From positions 1 through 56,534 of the forward strand of contig NZ_FNQY01000026.1 in the NCBI RefSeq assembly GCF_900107765.1: a stretch of DNA of 56,534 nt. The letters run 5' to 3'. The notes below the pieces were generated by a model, which was given only the letters and a program-made list of their open reading frames with translations, did no database searches and was not told the DNA's origin. Numbering within the stretch: the first letter of the stretch is position 1; each line of letters starts with the position of its first letter. Source of the DNA: Arachidicoccus rhizosphaerae. Its GTDB lineage: Bacteria > Bacteroidota > Bacteroidia > Chitinophagales > Chitinophagaceae. Below, in pieces: positions 24,914 through 33,342 of the stretch. The position numbers and the translations under genes were made by a program.

Positions 24914-25564
24914 TTAAACCATTATCAGATAACCGATAATCTGGCACAAGACGCCTACCACAAATCCCAGATTGATTTCAAACAGACTATGTTCGCTGAG
25001 CGCCATACGGGCAGTACAAACGACGCCTGCTATCAGCGTCACGACGGCAATATCCAGCCCGAAATTATTCTGATACAACAGGCAGGTCAATATGATTGCG
25101 GCGACTGCTCCTCCCATACCCATGGCATGCATACTGATTTTTACAAAGTTATTGAGGATCAGCCCCGGAACGGTAGCTAAAAATATTCCAAAATAAAAGA
25201 ATTTCAATGCAGCTGCCTGATCCGTAAAATTGCGACTCAGATACCACATCCACCAATAAAAGATCATGGTGGCGATATAAGGAATAATACGTTCCTTCTG
25301 ATATCTTAAGTGCATGCTTTTGGCAAAGCCCAGTTTCCAGAGCAAAAAAACGGTAAAGGCCGGGAAAAAGGCAGTGGTCATAAATACGCTGATTTCCCTG
25401 AGCGTCAGTTCATGACCTTCCAGGCCAATAAACTCATAAGGAAACCGGCTTACCATCCATATAAATATATAAGTCGGAATAAATAATGGATGAAAAACAT
25501 AGGATAAAACCTTAGCGAATACCCGAACAAGCGCCGGTTGTCTCTGGATTACATTGTCCGTCAT
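24914..25564 (-). CDS. Integral membrane protein with PAP2-like motifs
   Basis: A 216-residue protein with about six hydrophobic helices. Three short blocks recall the lipid-phosphatase (PAP2) active site: YQKERIIPY near residues 88-96 (KxxRxxP-like), KISMHAMGMGG near 141-151 (SxH), and ARMALSEHSLFEINLGFVVG near 185-204 (SRxxxxxHxxxD-like, with Glu for Asp). The match is loose, so activity on lipid phosphates is only a suggestion. It starts 2 bases after rpoN on the same strand and converges with the HemJ-like gene 3 bases away. An rpoN-linked operon is likely. Confidence 0.7.
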   Translation of the reverse strand: MTDNVIQRQPALVRVFAKVLSYVFHPLFIPTYIFIWMVSRFPYEFIGLEGHELTLREISVFMTTAFFPAFTVFLLWKLGFAKSMHLRYQKERIIPYIATMIFYWWMWYLSRNFTDQAAALKFFYFGIFLATVPGLILNNFVKISMHAMGMGGAVAAIILTCLLYQNNFGLDIAVVTLIAGVVCTARMALSEHSLFEINLGFVVGVLCQIIGYLIMV

Positions 25565-25566
25565 AA

Positions 25567-27060
25567 TTATAATTGAATTCTGAGCCGGGCCACAGGAATA
25601 TTAAGCTGCTCTCTGTATTTAGCGACTGTTCTGCGTGCAATATTATAGCCTTTTTCTTGTAATATCTCTGTTAGTTTTTCGTCACTGAATGGCTTTTGCT
25701 TATCCTCCTCATCAATGACATCACTTAAGATTTTTTTCACCTCTCTGGTAGAAACCTCTTCTCCACTTTCCGTACTCAAAGACTCGCTGAAGAAAAATTT
25801 CAACCGGTAGGTGCCGAATTCCGTCTGTACAAATTTACTATTGGCTACCCGGCTGACGGTGGAGATATCCAGGTCAATCATTTCTGCAATATCCTTTAAG
25901 ATCATGGGCTTTAAGGTCGTCTCATCCCCCGTCTTAAAAAACTCTTCCTGATATTCCATGATAGCGCCCATGGTACTGAGCAGGGTGTGCTGACGCTGTT
26001 TGATCATATCAATGAACCACTTAGCCGAGTCTATTTTTTGTTTAATAAACAAGATCGCTTCCTTCTGACGTTTATCCTTTTTATCCCCCTTCTCGTAATC
26101 ACGCAGCATATCCCTGTACCCGTCACTGATTCTTAAATCAGGCGCGTTTTTAGCGTTCAGTGAGAGTTCCAGTTCTCCATTATTATTAAATATGAAAAAG
26201 TCAGGGACAATATAGCTCATGGCTTTATTCACTTCTCCCACCCCGCCGCCGGGTTTAGGATTCAGCCGGATGATGGCTCCTATGGCTCCTTTAAGCTGAT
26301 CTTCCGTAATCGACAGCCCTCTTTGTATTTTTTCGTAGTGCTTTTTTGTAAACTCATCAAAATACTTGGTCAGAATCTGAATGGCTACCTGTGAGGGTTC
26401 ATCCGATTCAGCTCCCAGCCTTCCCAGTTGCAACAGCAGACATTCCTGCAAATCACGGGCGCAGATGCCTGCCGGGTCAAATTGCTGAATCTTCTCGATA
26501 ATAGCTTCAACCTCCGCCTCATTGGTATCGATATTCTGCCTGAAGGCCAGATCATTGACAATGGAGGCCATTTCTCTGCGCAGATATCCGTCATCATCTA
26601 TACTTCCTATAATCTGCTCCGCAATGACATATTCCTTATCAGATAGACTAAGCATACCTAGCTGGGACTTTAAGGTCTCATGCAGGCTGCTTTCGACCTT
26701 AAAAGGAATATTTTGTTTATCCTCCGCTTCCTGATAACCATCGGAACGGAGTTTATAATCTGCGATTTCATCATCCCCCTCATTAACATACTCAGAAATA
26801 TCTATATTCTCATATTCCTGTTCACTGCCATCGGGTTCAAAATCATCATCCTGCTCCATTTCGAATTCATCAGTGGGGGTCTCCAGTTCATCATGGATAT
26901 CCTCCTCACTGCTTTCTTCCAAAGCCGGGTTTTCTTCTAATTCTTCTTTAATACGCTCTTCCAGATTGGCTGTCGGAATCTGCAACAATTTCATTAACTG
27001 AATTTGCTGCGGCGACAACTTCTGCATGAGCTTCTGTTGGATGGTTTGACTTAACGCCAT
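25567..27060 (-). CDS. rpoN: RNA polymerase sigma-54 factor
   Basis: Sigma-54 directs RNA polymerase to -24/-12 promoters and needs enhancer-binding ATPases. Region I is at the N-terminus (QTIQQKLMQKLSPQQIQLMKLLQIPTANLEERIKEELEENPALEE). An acidic region II with many Asp/Glu follows (about 45-110). The core-binding region is next, and the C-terminal RpoN box RRTVAKYREQLNIP lies near the end. The ATG at 27058-27060 gives 497 residues; the longer frame adds 18 residues without family resemblance. A -7 element (27112-27119) lies 52 bases upstream. No sigma-54 activator is encoded in the window. Confidence 0.97.
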   Translation of the reverse strand: MALSQTIQQKLMQKLSPQQIQLMKLLQIPTANLEERIKEELEENPALEESSEEDIHDELETPTDEFEMEQDDDFEPDGSEQEYENIDISEYVNEGDDEIADYKLRSDGYQEAEDKQNIPFKVESSLHETLKSQLGMLSLSDKEYVIAEQIIGSIDDDGYLRREMASIVNDLAFRQNIDTNEAEVEAIIEKIQQFDPAGICARDLQECLLLQLGRLGAESDEPSQVAIQILTKYFDEFTKKHYEKIQRGLSITEDQLKGAIGAIIRLNPKPGGGVGEVNKAMSYIVPDFFIFNNNGELELSLNAKNAPDLRISDGYRDMLRDYEKGDKKDKRQKEAILFIKQKIDSAKWFIDMIKQRQHTLLSTMGAIMEYQEEFFKTGDETTLKPMILKDIAEMIDLDISTVSRVANSKFVQTEFGTYRLKFFFSESLSTESGEEVSTREVKKILSDVIDEEDKQKPFSDEKLTEILQEKGYNIARRTVAKYREQLNIPVARLRIQL

Positions 27061-27111
27061 AACAATGTGTTTGCTTCTATAATCAGGTTTGGTTTTAATT
27101 AAACCTACTGC

Positions 27112-27119
27112 CAAAAGTA
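27112..27119 (-). promoter_or_regulatory. -7 promoter element of rpoN
   Basis: On the minus strand TACTTTTG matches TAnnTTTG, 52 bases upstream of the chosen start. This supports the shorter rpoN reading. Confidence 0.5.
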
Positions 27120-27281
27120 CAATGATTTATGGGCTTAATTTCTAAATAAATTGTTTTATTTTAATAAATGGCCTACTTTTTGCTATTCTCGCAATTTTTC
27201 CTTATTTTAAGGGGATTTATAAAAAAAATGCCCCTGAAAAGGAGCACTCGGAAGCATTTAAAACCAAAATTTTACAGCCAA

Positions 27282-28070
27282 TCAATAAATATTCTTACCA
27301 TAAGTTTCCTTAAAGTGGGAGAGTAAAAGTACCAGATCAATCTTGCGGATATTGAGTTGAAACAACTCAATATTAATAGACTTCACTTCTAAATAGGTGT
27401 TATAGTAATAAATGGTTACACTGGAATTATTTGTCGCATCCCGCCTGTTATATTGCCAATCAATAATTTTATCCCAGCTGAGAACTTTATGATGTACAAT
27501 GAGTGCTTCAGGGGTAAATTCCATGGCTATCCCCCCACTGCGAAAAAAGCTGTAATTGCCAAATAAATAACCGAATGCAATACAAACCAGCCCAAGAATT
27601 GCAATCAGGGCCGTATCAGAAGCATTCAGGGATAATAACTGATTGGCCGCATAGACGCCAACCAGATATAAGACAATCGTTGCCCAGATAATATAATCAT
27701 GCGTTCTTCTGGTTCCTACTTTGGTATTAAGGCCATTTTCCCGGATAAAACTATCCAAGACCGGATTAACATCCGATTTAAAAGTACTATTTTCCTGAGG
27801 AAGTTCCAGTAAGATGTTTTCTGATAAATGAATCTTTTCCAAGACCTGCCAAAACAAGTTCTTATCCCTGGAATGTTTGATCCTGGAATAAATGATTTTA
27901 TCCTTAAAGATGTAAATTAAAAATAAAATCCCCGACACACCCAACAGATAAAAATTCACATGAATCTGCGAATCATCCGTTCCTACTAATGACAATACCA
28001 TTAATAAAAACGCACACAACACGAACACACTCGAATACTCCACAAAGCGGATACTATTTTTGACACTCAT
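27282..28070 (-). CDS. Membrane protein of unknown function (262 aa)
   Basis: Not recognised. There are four hydrophobic helices in two pairs: about 15-32 and 38-57, then about 125-145 and 153-172. A soluble loop of about 65 residues lies between the pairs. The C-terminal 85 residues look like a small beta-rich cytosolic domain (MEFTPEALIVHHKVLSWDKIIDWQY, then VTIYYYNTYLEVKSINIELF), reminiscent of bacterial PH-like or YcxB-like modules, but this is a loose impression. It stands alone between rpoN and the DinB-fold gene, with over 200 bases on each side. Confidence 0.65.
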   Translation of the reverse strand: MSVKNSIRFVEYSSVFVLCAFLLMVLSLVGTDDSQIHVNFYLLGVSGILFLIYIFKDKIIYSRIKHSRDKNLFWQVLEKIHLSENILLELPQENSTFKSDVNPVLDSFIRENGLNTKVGTRRTHDYIIWATIVLYLVGVYAANQLLSLNASDTALIAILGLVCIAFGYLFGNYSFFRSGGIAMEFTPEALIVHHKVLSWDKIIDWQYNRRDATNNSSVTIYYYNTYLEVKSINIELFQLNIRKIDLVLLLSHFKETYGKNIY

Positions 28071-28281
28071 TGAAGAAAGTTTAAATTCAAATAAGCACTA
28101 GCTATATTCTCTTGTTAAAAATGTTTACATAAATATAATATGAATACCTGTTAGGTTAATAACAAATTATGCACAATGATCATATCAAACGTTTGCGCAG
28201 CAAAAATAATTCACGACTTTGGCTTTTTTTTAACTTTTACCCCCCCTTTTAACAGTCAAACGCATCCACCTGAAACCCTGA

Positions 28282-28800
28282 TCAGCCTAGGATTTCATAG
28301 CGATCTTTGAGGATTTGGACATGATAGAGCGCATGACCAAAACTTATATAAATCCAGGATCTGCAGGTAGTCCTGTTTTGTGCGACCAGCCCTTCGGTCA
28401 TTAATGCGACCTGATCAAAAGAGCGAAAAAGGATATTATGATCCGCTCTCATAGCCTCGAATTCCTCCTGTAAATCACTGAAAGCACGTCTGTTAGACCT
28501 ATGCTGTGCTGCAAAGTCATTCTGATCTACTCCCGGCAAATCATCCTTAACTCCACGGGCAAGCGATAAAGCACGATAGGCAAATACTCTTTCCATATCA
28601 ATGATATGCTGCAACACTTCCTTAACATCCCATTTACCTGGTGCATAACGATGGGTAGCCTTTTGTTCATCCATATGTTTGACAAAATCAATCAGATATT
28701 CGCTATAATTCGCAATCAGTTCACTAACAGAGCTTCCTTTGGCCATGGACACATAAGGTTCAAAATGAGCGTTATATTCGCTGGGTTCAATTCTGGACAT
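28282..28800 (-). CDS. DinB-fold protein (metal-dependent four-helix bundle)
   Basis: DinB/YfiT-like family, usually thiol-dependent transferases or stress proteins of unknown substrate. The 172-residue sequence has the expected metal-ligand His triad: H65 in WDVKEVLQHIIDMERVFAYRAL, and H156 and H160 in ISFGHALYHVQILKDRY. The segment YAPGKWDVKEVLQHIIDMER is a typical family start of helix two. Neighbours give no hint of its job. It is transcribed divergently from gldC. Confidence 0.88.
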   Translation of the reverse strand: MSRIEPSEYNAHFEPYVSMAKGSSVSELIANYSEYLIDFVKHMDEQKATHRYAPGKWDVKEVLQHIIDMERVFAYRALSLARGVKDDLPGVDQNDFAAQHRSNRRAFSDLQEEFEAMRADHNILFRSFDQVALMTEGLVAQNRTTCRSWIYISFGHALYHVQILKDRYEILG

Positions 28801-28903
28801 ATCATTTAAATTTTGATAAAGATACTCAAGATGCTTTGTAATCTTCCCTTTTTAGCTTTTCCGGCCTCTATGCAGCAAATGGCCTTAATTCCAATAATAA
28901 AAT

Positions 28904-28911
28904 TACCTTTG
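28904..28911 (+). promoter_or_regulatory. -7 promoter element of the gldC operon
   Basis: TACCTTTG is a perfect TAnnTTTG match, 34 bases upstream of the gldC ATG. No TTG at -33 is seen. Confidence 0.6.
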
Positions 28912-28945
28912 TGCCGCCTATTTATAATAAAATAAAAGACAATCG

Positions 28946-29302
28946 ATGATTAAATCAACTATTCAGATAGATGTTGAGTTAGATAAAGACCGGGTTCCTG
29001 AAAATATTTACTGGAGCACCACCGACCGGGACAAGCAGCAGCAAAAAGCAAGAGCAATGCTGTTAGGCTTCTGGGATGCAGCTGATAAAAGTGCGCTTAG
29101 AATTGATTTATGGACTAAAGAAATGATGGTCGATGAGATGGCTGATTTTTTTTATCAGACACTTATGACAATGGGCGACACCCTTAGCCGGTCCGTCAAT
29201 CAGCCGGAGCTGGTGGAGGATATGAAAAATTTCGCCAAGGATTTCTATCAAAAGTTCCGTAAAATACAGCTCGAACAAAACAAAATCGATGCAAAACAAT
29301 AG
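28946..29302 (+). CDS. gldC: Gliding motility protein GldC
   Basis: A small protein (118 residues) of the Bacteroidota gliding machinery set, soluble in this sequence (no signal peptide or lipobox). The family pattern is visible: STIQIDVELDKDRVPENIYWSTTD near 4-27, KARAMLLGFWDAADKSALRIDLWTKEMMVDEMADFFYQTLMTMGDTLSRS near 34-82. GldC is conserved in many non-gliding Bacteroidota too, so it does not prove motility. It is followed by yqeY (38-base gap) and cvpA on the same strand. Confidence 0.93.
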   Translation: MIKSTIQIDVELDKDRVPENIYWSTTDRDKQQQKARAMLLGFWDAADKSALRIDLWTKEMMVDEMADFFYQTLMTMGDTLSRSVNQPELVEDMKNFAKDFYQKFRKIQLEQNKIDAKQ

Positions 29303-29340
29303 TATTAAAGCAATAAACATCCTATAAATACATTTAAAAA

Positions 29341-29790
29341 ATGAGTTTAGAACAAGAAATTATGACACGCCTCAAAGAGGCCATGAAATCCAAAGATGAA
29401 GATGCCCTTCGCAGTTTAAGGGCGATTAAAGCAGAAATCATCAAGGCTAAAACAGAGGCCGGTTCCGGTGGCGTGATTACGGAAGACGGAGAAATCAAAT
29501 TATTACAAAAAATGGCCAAGCAGCGCAAAGACTCTCTGGAGATATTTGAACAGCAAGGCAGGACTGATTTAGCCGCAAAGGAAAAAGCTGAATTAAGTGT
29601 TATTGAACAATTTTTGCCCGAACAGCTTTCTGAAGAAAAATTAAAGGAAATTATTCAGGATATTATTAAAGAAACAGGTGCATCCAGTGCTGCCGACATG
29701 GGTAAAGTTATGGGCATTGCCACCAAAAAACTGGCAGGCAAGGCGGATGGCAAAGCAATTTCTACACAGGTAAAAGCCTTATTACAATAA
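29341..29790 (+). CDS. GatB/YqeY domain protein
   Basis: A 149-residue YqeY-type protein. This domain resembles the tRNA-binding tail of the GatB subunit of Glu-tRNA(Gln) amidotransferase, but its own role is not settled. Typical marks are LEQEIMTRLKEAMKSKDEDALRSLRAIKAEIIKAKTE at the N-terminus, LPEQLSEEKLKEII near 92-105, and DMGKVMGIATKKLAGKADGKAIS near 120-142. It starts 38 bases after gldC and ends 6 bases before the CvpA gene. Confidence 0.92.
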   Translation: MSLEQEIMTRLKEAMKSKDEDALRSLRAIKAEIIKAKTEAGSGGVITEDGEIKLLQKMAKQRKDSLEIFEQQGRTDLAAKEKAELSVIEQFLPEQLSEEKLKEIIQDIIKETGASSAADMGKVMGIATKKLAGKADGKAISTQVKALLQ

Positions 29791-29796
29791 GCACAG

Positions 29797-30342
29797 ATGA
29801 CACTGGATCTGATTGCAGCAATTTTACTGGTACTGGCCATAATTAAAGGCTATAAAAAAGGAGCGTTACTGGCAGCTTTTTCCTATGTAGCGCTGATAAT
29901 AGGCATCGCGGCCGCCATGAAGCTGTCTGTGGTAGTAGCCGGGTATCTGACCAGTCAGTCCATGCACAGTAAATGGCTCTCATTTCTGAGTTTTATACTG
30001 GTACTGCTGCTGGTTATTCTGGGCATTAAGTTAGTGGCCAGGATGCTGGAGAAAGTCGTTCAGGCCGTGATGCTGGGCTGGGCCAATAAAATAGGCGGTA
30101 TCCTGTTATATGCCCTTGTCTATTTTACCATTTTTAGTGTGCTGCTCTTTTACACGGAGAAAATGGGACTTACCGGCCCGCAAACCATTGCGGCGTCCAT
30201 CAGTTACCCTTACTTCCATAACCTGGGACCCTGGGTCATTGATCATTTTGGAGCAATTGTTCCCTGGTTTAAGGATATGTTCAAACACTTATCCGACTTT
30301 TTTGCTGAAATGGCGGCCAGAATTCCGGCTCAAAGCAGCTAA
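29797..30342 (+). CDS. CvpA-family membrane protein
   Basis: CvpA proteins are inner-membrane proteins first linked to colicin V production and more recently to envelope stress tolerance; the molecular function is unknown. The 181-residue sequence has four hydrophobic helices. The N-terminal LDLIAAILLVLAIIKGYKKGALLAAFSYVALIIGIAAA is the family signature (GxxKG between helices one and two). A Trp/Phe-rich C-terminal segment follows (HNLGPWVIDHFGAIVPWFKDMF). It starts 6 bases after the YqeY gene and is the probable last gene of the gldC operon. Confidence 0.9.
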   Translation: MTLDLIAAILLVLAIIKGYKKGALLAAFSYVALIIGIAAAMKLSVVVAGYLTSQSMHSKWLSFLSFILVLLLVILGIKLVARMLEKVVQAVMLGWANKIGGILLYALVYFTIFSVLLFYTEKMGLTGPQTIAASISYPYFHNLGPWVIDHFGAIVPWFKDMFKHLSDFFAEMAARIPAQSS

Positions 30343-30483
30343 AACCGGTCTTAATGATTCTTTTTCGACCTTAAATGAAGGATAATAGGAGCGTTATCAG
30401 CATCATGTGCTAAAAAAAATAATATTTTCTCATTTGAATTATGTTTATTTGTAAGCAAGAAATACCTGTACAGATATTATAAT

Positions 30484-31245
30484 ATGAGTTACGAAGTAAA
30501 ACAATTAGATAAATTTCAATATATTGATGTAGGCGAGGGCGAACCCCTTGTTTTATTTCACGGCTTATTCGGGGCGCTCAGTAATTTCGAGGATCTGATT
30601 GATCGATTTAAAGGCACCCACCGGGTAATCGTTCCGATTTTACCGCTTTTCGGTCTTGACTTATTAAGTACCACCGTTGGCGGGCTGCAAAAATATGTGA
30701 ATCGTTTCTTTGAAAAACTGGACATCCGGGACATGCACTTGCTGGGTAATTCTTTGGGTGGGCATGTAGCCCTTGTACAGGTCCTAAAACATCCTGAAAG
30801 AATTAAAACCCTGATTCTTACCGGCAGCTCCGGTCTGTTTGAAAACGGGATGGGCGATACCTATCCTAAACGCGGAGACCGCGACTATATCCGGAAGAAA
30901 ACTGAATTTACTTTCTATGATCCAAAAATGGCCACGGAAGAACTAGTCAATGAAGTTTTTGAGATTACCAATAACCGGCTTAAAGTCATCAAAATTATAG
31001 CACTAGCCAAAAGCGCGATTCGCAATAATCTGGGTCAGGAACTCAATGAAATTAAACAGCCTACCTTATTAATTTGGGGAAAAAATGACCAGGTCACACC
31101 CCCTTTTGTGGCAGAAGAATTTCATAAACTGATACCAAACTCTGAACTGTATTTTATTGATAAGTGCGGTCATGCACCCATGATGGAAGTGCCTTCAGAA
31201 TTCAATGTATTATTAGAGGCCTTCTTAAACAAGCACAAATCCTAA
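30484..31245 (+). CDS. Alpha/beta hydrolase
   Basis: A 253-residue hydrolase of the alpha/beta fold. The oxyanion region is LVLFHGLFGALSNF near 23-36, the nucleophile elbow is LGNSLGGHVALVQ near 91-103 (Ser in GNSLGG), the acid is likely Asp in LLIWGKNDQVTPP near 194-206, and the catalytic His is in DKCGHAPMMEVP near 222-233. No signal peptide. The substrate cannot be told. The CBS-domain gene follows 18 bases later on the same strand, suggesting co-transcription. Confidence 0.9.
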   Translation: MSYEVKQLDKFQYIDVGEGEPLVLFHGLFGALSNFEDLIDRFKGTHRVIVPILPLFGLDLLSTTVGGLQKYVNRFFEKLDIRDMHLLGNSLGGHVALVQVLKHPERIKTLILTGSSGLFENGMGDTYPKRGDRDYIRKKTEFTFYDPKMATEELVNEVFEITNNRLKVIKIIALAKSAIRNNLGQELNEIKQPTLLIWGKNDQVTPPFVAEEFHKLIPNSELYFIDKCGHAPMMEVPSEFNVLLEAFLNKHKS

Positions 31246-31263
31246 CCAAAAAGAAAGTCAGAT

Positions 31264-31920
31264 ATGTTATGCGAACAAATCATAGCACCCGATTTTCCGA
31301 CACTGACCACCAGTGGTACCGTGGGAGATGCCATGCTTATCTTCGAAGACCATAACTTAAATGCCCTGCCCCTCCTGCAGGGAGAGCACTTAATGGGACT
31401 GCTGTCCCTGGAAGTACTCCAAACACTTGATGAACGCAACTCTTTAGACAGCGTTGTTGTCAGAAATATTTCCATCGGTAGCGACCAGCATATATACATA
31501 GCATTAAATACGCTCACGCAGGCCAATACGGGCCTGCTACCTGTATTAGATCAGCAACAGCGGTACCTGGGGGTCATTACAGACGCTTCCATCCTTTCAG
31601 GGCTGGCCACTATGCTGGACGTTCATAAATCCGGCGGTGCCATCCTTACAATTCAGATGAAAAAACTGGATTATTCCCTGTCCCAGTTAACCCGACTGAT
31701 TGAGTCCGGGGACGCCAATATCATGCAACTCAATACTTATACCGATATGGAGACCGAGAATATCTGGGTAAATATCCGGCTGGATCGCATGGAAATCTCA
31801 GACATTGTCAGTACACTTCAACGCTATGAATTTAATGTGGTACACTTTTGGGGCAATGAAATGTATGAAAATGAGCTTCGTAGAAATTATGAAGCATTAT
31901 TAAACTATCTTAGTATATAA
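31264..31920 (+). CDS. CBS-domain pair protein with ACT-like C-terminus
   Basis: Residues about 5-130 hold two CBS motifs (TVGDAMLIFEDHNLNALPLLQGEHLMGLLSLEVL, then ALNTLTQANTGLLPVLDQQQRYLGVITDASILSGL), which bind adenine nucleotides in other proteins. Residues about 140-215 look like a small ferredoxin-like fold (ILTIQMKKLDYSLSQLTRLIESGDANIMQL, then VNIRLDRMEISDIVSTLQRYEFNVVHFW), resembling an ACT-type ligand domain. Similar stand-alone CBS-ACT proteins are common in Bacteroidota with no known role. It follows the alpha/beta hydrolase by 18 bases. Confidence 0.85.
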   Translation: MLCEQIIAPDFPTLTTSGTVGDAMLIFEDHNLNALPLLQGEHLMGLLSLEVLQTLDERNSLDSVVVRNISIGSDQHIYIALNTLTQANTGLLPVLDQQQRYLGVITDASILSGLATMLDVHKSGGAILTIQMKKLDYSLSQLTRLIESGDANIMQLNTYTDMETENIWVNIRLDRMEISDIVSTLQRYEFNVVHFWGNEMYENELRRNYEALLNYLSI

Positions 31921-32032
31921 ATAAAACTACTTATCTAAGAATTTAATCCTCAGTGATTAAACGTTGCCAATTTTTTTCAATCGAAACTATGGCACAATTA
32001 TAGCATATTTTGAACTTTAAAACCAAACAATA

Positions 32033-32722
32033 ATGAAAAAGCTAAAAGTCTCAATTCTAGCACTCGCTTTGGGTGCCGTCATGTTTACCTCTTGTAACGC
32101 CTACAAAAACGCCAATAAAAGTGAGCGCGGTGCTGCCATTGGAGTTGCAGGTGGCGCAGTTGCCGGTGGTGTGATAGGTAAAATAACAGGAAACACCGCT
32201 TTAGGTTCTATTATAGGTGCTGCAGTTGGCGGAGGCGCCGGTTATGTAATCGGTAAGAAAATGGACAAACAAGCAGAAGATATTAAAGAACAGATCCCGG
32301 ACGCTAAGGTACAGAGAGTTGAAGAAGGAATCGTCGTTGAGTTTAACAGTAAAGTGCTTTTCGGATTTGACCAATCCAGCCTGACAGATGCCTCCAGAAA
32401 TACACTCAACAACCTGATTACCATCCTGAATAAATACCCTCAGACGAACCTGGAAGTTCAGGGCCACACAGACAACACAGGTGCCGCCAGTTACAATATG
32501 ACACTTTCAGTAAAAAGAGCCACAGCGGTATCTGATTACCTAAAAGCTAACGGCATTGCAGGTTCAAGGCTGACAGTAAAAGGATTCGGAGAAACTGTCC
32601 CTAAATACGATAATAATACGGAAGATGGTCGTGCGCAAAACCGCCGCGTAGAATTCTTAATCACGGCCAACGACCAGATGAAAGCAGATGCAGCGCAGGA
32701 AGCTAAAGATCAGGGAAAATAA
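32033..32722 (+). CDS. OmpA-family outer-membrane lipoprotein with glycine-zipper segment
   Basis: A 229-residue lipoprotein. The signal peptide ends in a lipobox with Cys21 (VMFTSCN). Residues about 33-75 are a glycine-zipper stretch (GAAIGVAGGAVAGGVIGKITG, IIGAAVGGGAGYVIGKKM) that can insert into membranes. Residues about 100-215 are the OmpA peptidoglycan-binding domain (VLFGFDQSSLTDASRNTL, LEVQGHTDNTG, NRRVEFLI). It probably tethers the outer membrane to the cell wall. A strong terminator follows at 32763-32797. Confidence 0.94.
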   Translation: MKKLKVSILALALGAVMFTSCNAYKNANKSERGAAIGVAGGAVAGGVIGKITGNTALGSIIGAAVGGGAGYVIGKKMDKQAEDIKEQIPDAKVQRVEEGIVVEFNSKVLFGFDQSSLTDASRNTLNNLITILNKYPQTNLEVQGHTDNTGAASYNMTLSVKRATAVSDYLKANGIAGSRLTVKGFGETVPKYDNNTEDGRAQNRRVEFLITANDQMKADAAQEAKDQGK

Positions 32723-32762
32723 ACCCGCCTTTTGTTCTGGCGTAAGTCTACTAAGATTTTTA

Positions 32763-32797
32763 AAAGCCCGGTATTCCCCATAGGTATACCGGGCTTT
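32763..32797 (+). terminator. Terminator after the OmpA-like lipoprotein gene
   Basis: 12-bp perfect stem AAAGCCCGGTAT with ATACCGGGCTTT, followed by CTATTGTTTT on the plus strand. Confidence 0.85.
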
Positions 32798-33159
32798 CTA
32801 TTGTTTTCCCCCAAGCGCTTCTTCCGGTTTATCCTCCACTAATAAAAGAAGCGATATGGAGCCGTAAAAATCAGGAAGTATTACAGCCCGCTGACCATCA
32901 TAGAATTTTGCATCTCATCAGGAGCCTGATGCTACTGAACAATAACTGCCTGGCACTGGACCCGGATAGTTGTTCAAGGGGCTTCAGTTTATGCTAAGTT
33001 CCCCCGGCAATATATACGCTTATGCGGCTCTTATGCGGCTCTTTTTAATCAGTACCCGGGGCCCGGACACTGAGGGGGGCGAGATACTTATATTTAATCT
33101 CCCGCCACCTTTTTTGGCTGCAGTGCTGCTTAATTCCATCTTAATTATTATACAAAAAA

Positions 33160-33189
33160 GACCCGAGCTATATCTTGTATAGTCGGGTC
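33160..33189 (-). terminator. Terminator of the TonB receptor / beta-helix lipoprotein operon
   Basis: On the minus strand GACCCGA pairs with TCGGGTC, extended by CTATA/TATAG with one bulged base. It is followed directly by TTTTTT. It lies about 150 bases after the lipoprotein stop codon. Confidence 0.85.
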
Positions 33190-33342
33190 CGCAACTTGAT
33201 CGAAACCTTGATCGCTATTGCCACACTTGAAAAGTTGGAGCTGGCCTGCGCTTTTAATACCGCAGGACGGCCATTTATATTGAATCTTACATCTTAAAAC
33301 TGGTTGGTCCGTTCAATTTGAAAAAGTCTGCAAAGTCAGAGA

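Larger units (their letters stand above)
32723..33342. other. Convergent intergenic region
   Basis: This 620-base gap holds two terminators (32763-32797 plus, 33160-33189 minus) and, at 33020-33041, a tandem duplication of the 11-mer TTATGCGGCTC. A 70-codon frame at 32970-33182 has no family likeness and is not called. Otherwise nothing is seen. Confidence 0.5.

Noticed and set aside
27061-27114. N-terminal extension of sigma-54
   Set aside because: Region I begins right after the internal ATG, and a -7 element overlaps the extension.
32970-33182. 70-codon frame in the convergent gap
   Set aside because: Runs over a tandem duplication and into the terminator hairpin of the opposite operon; composition is not protein-like.
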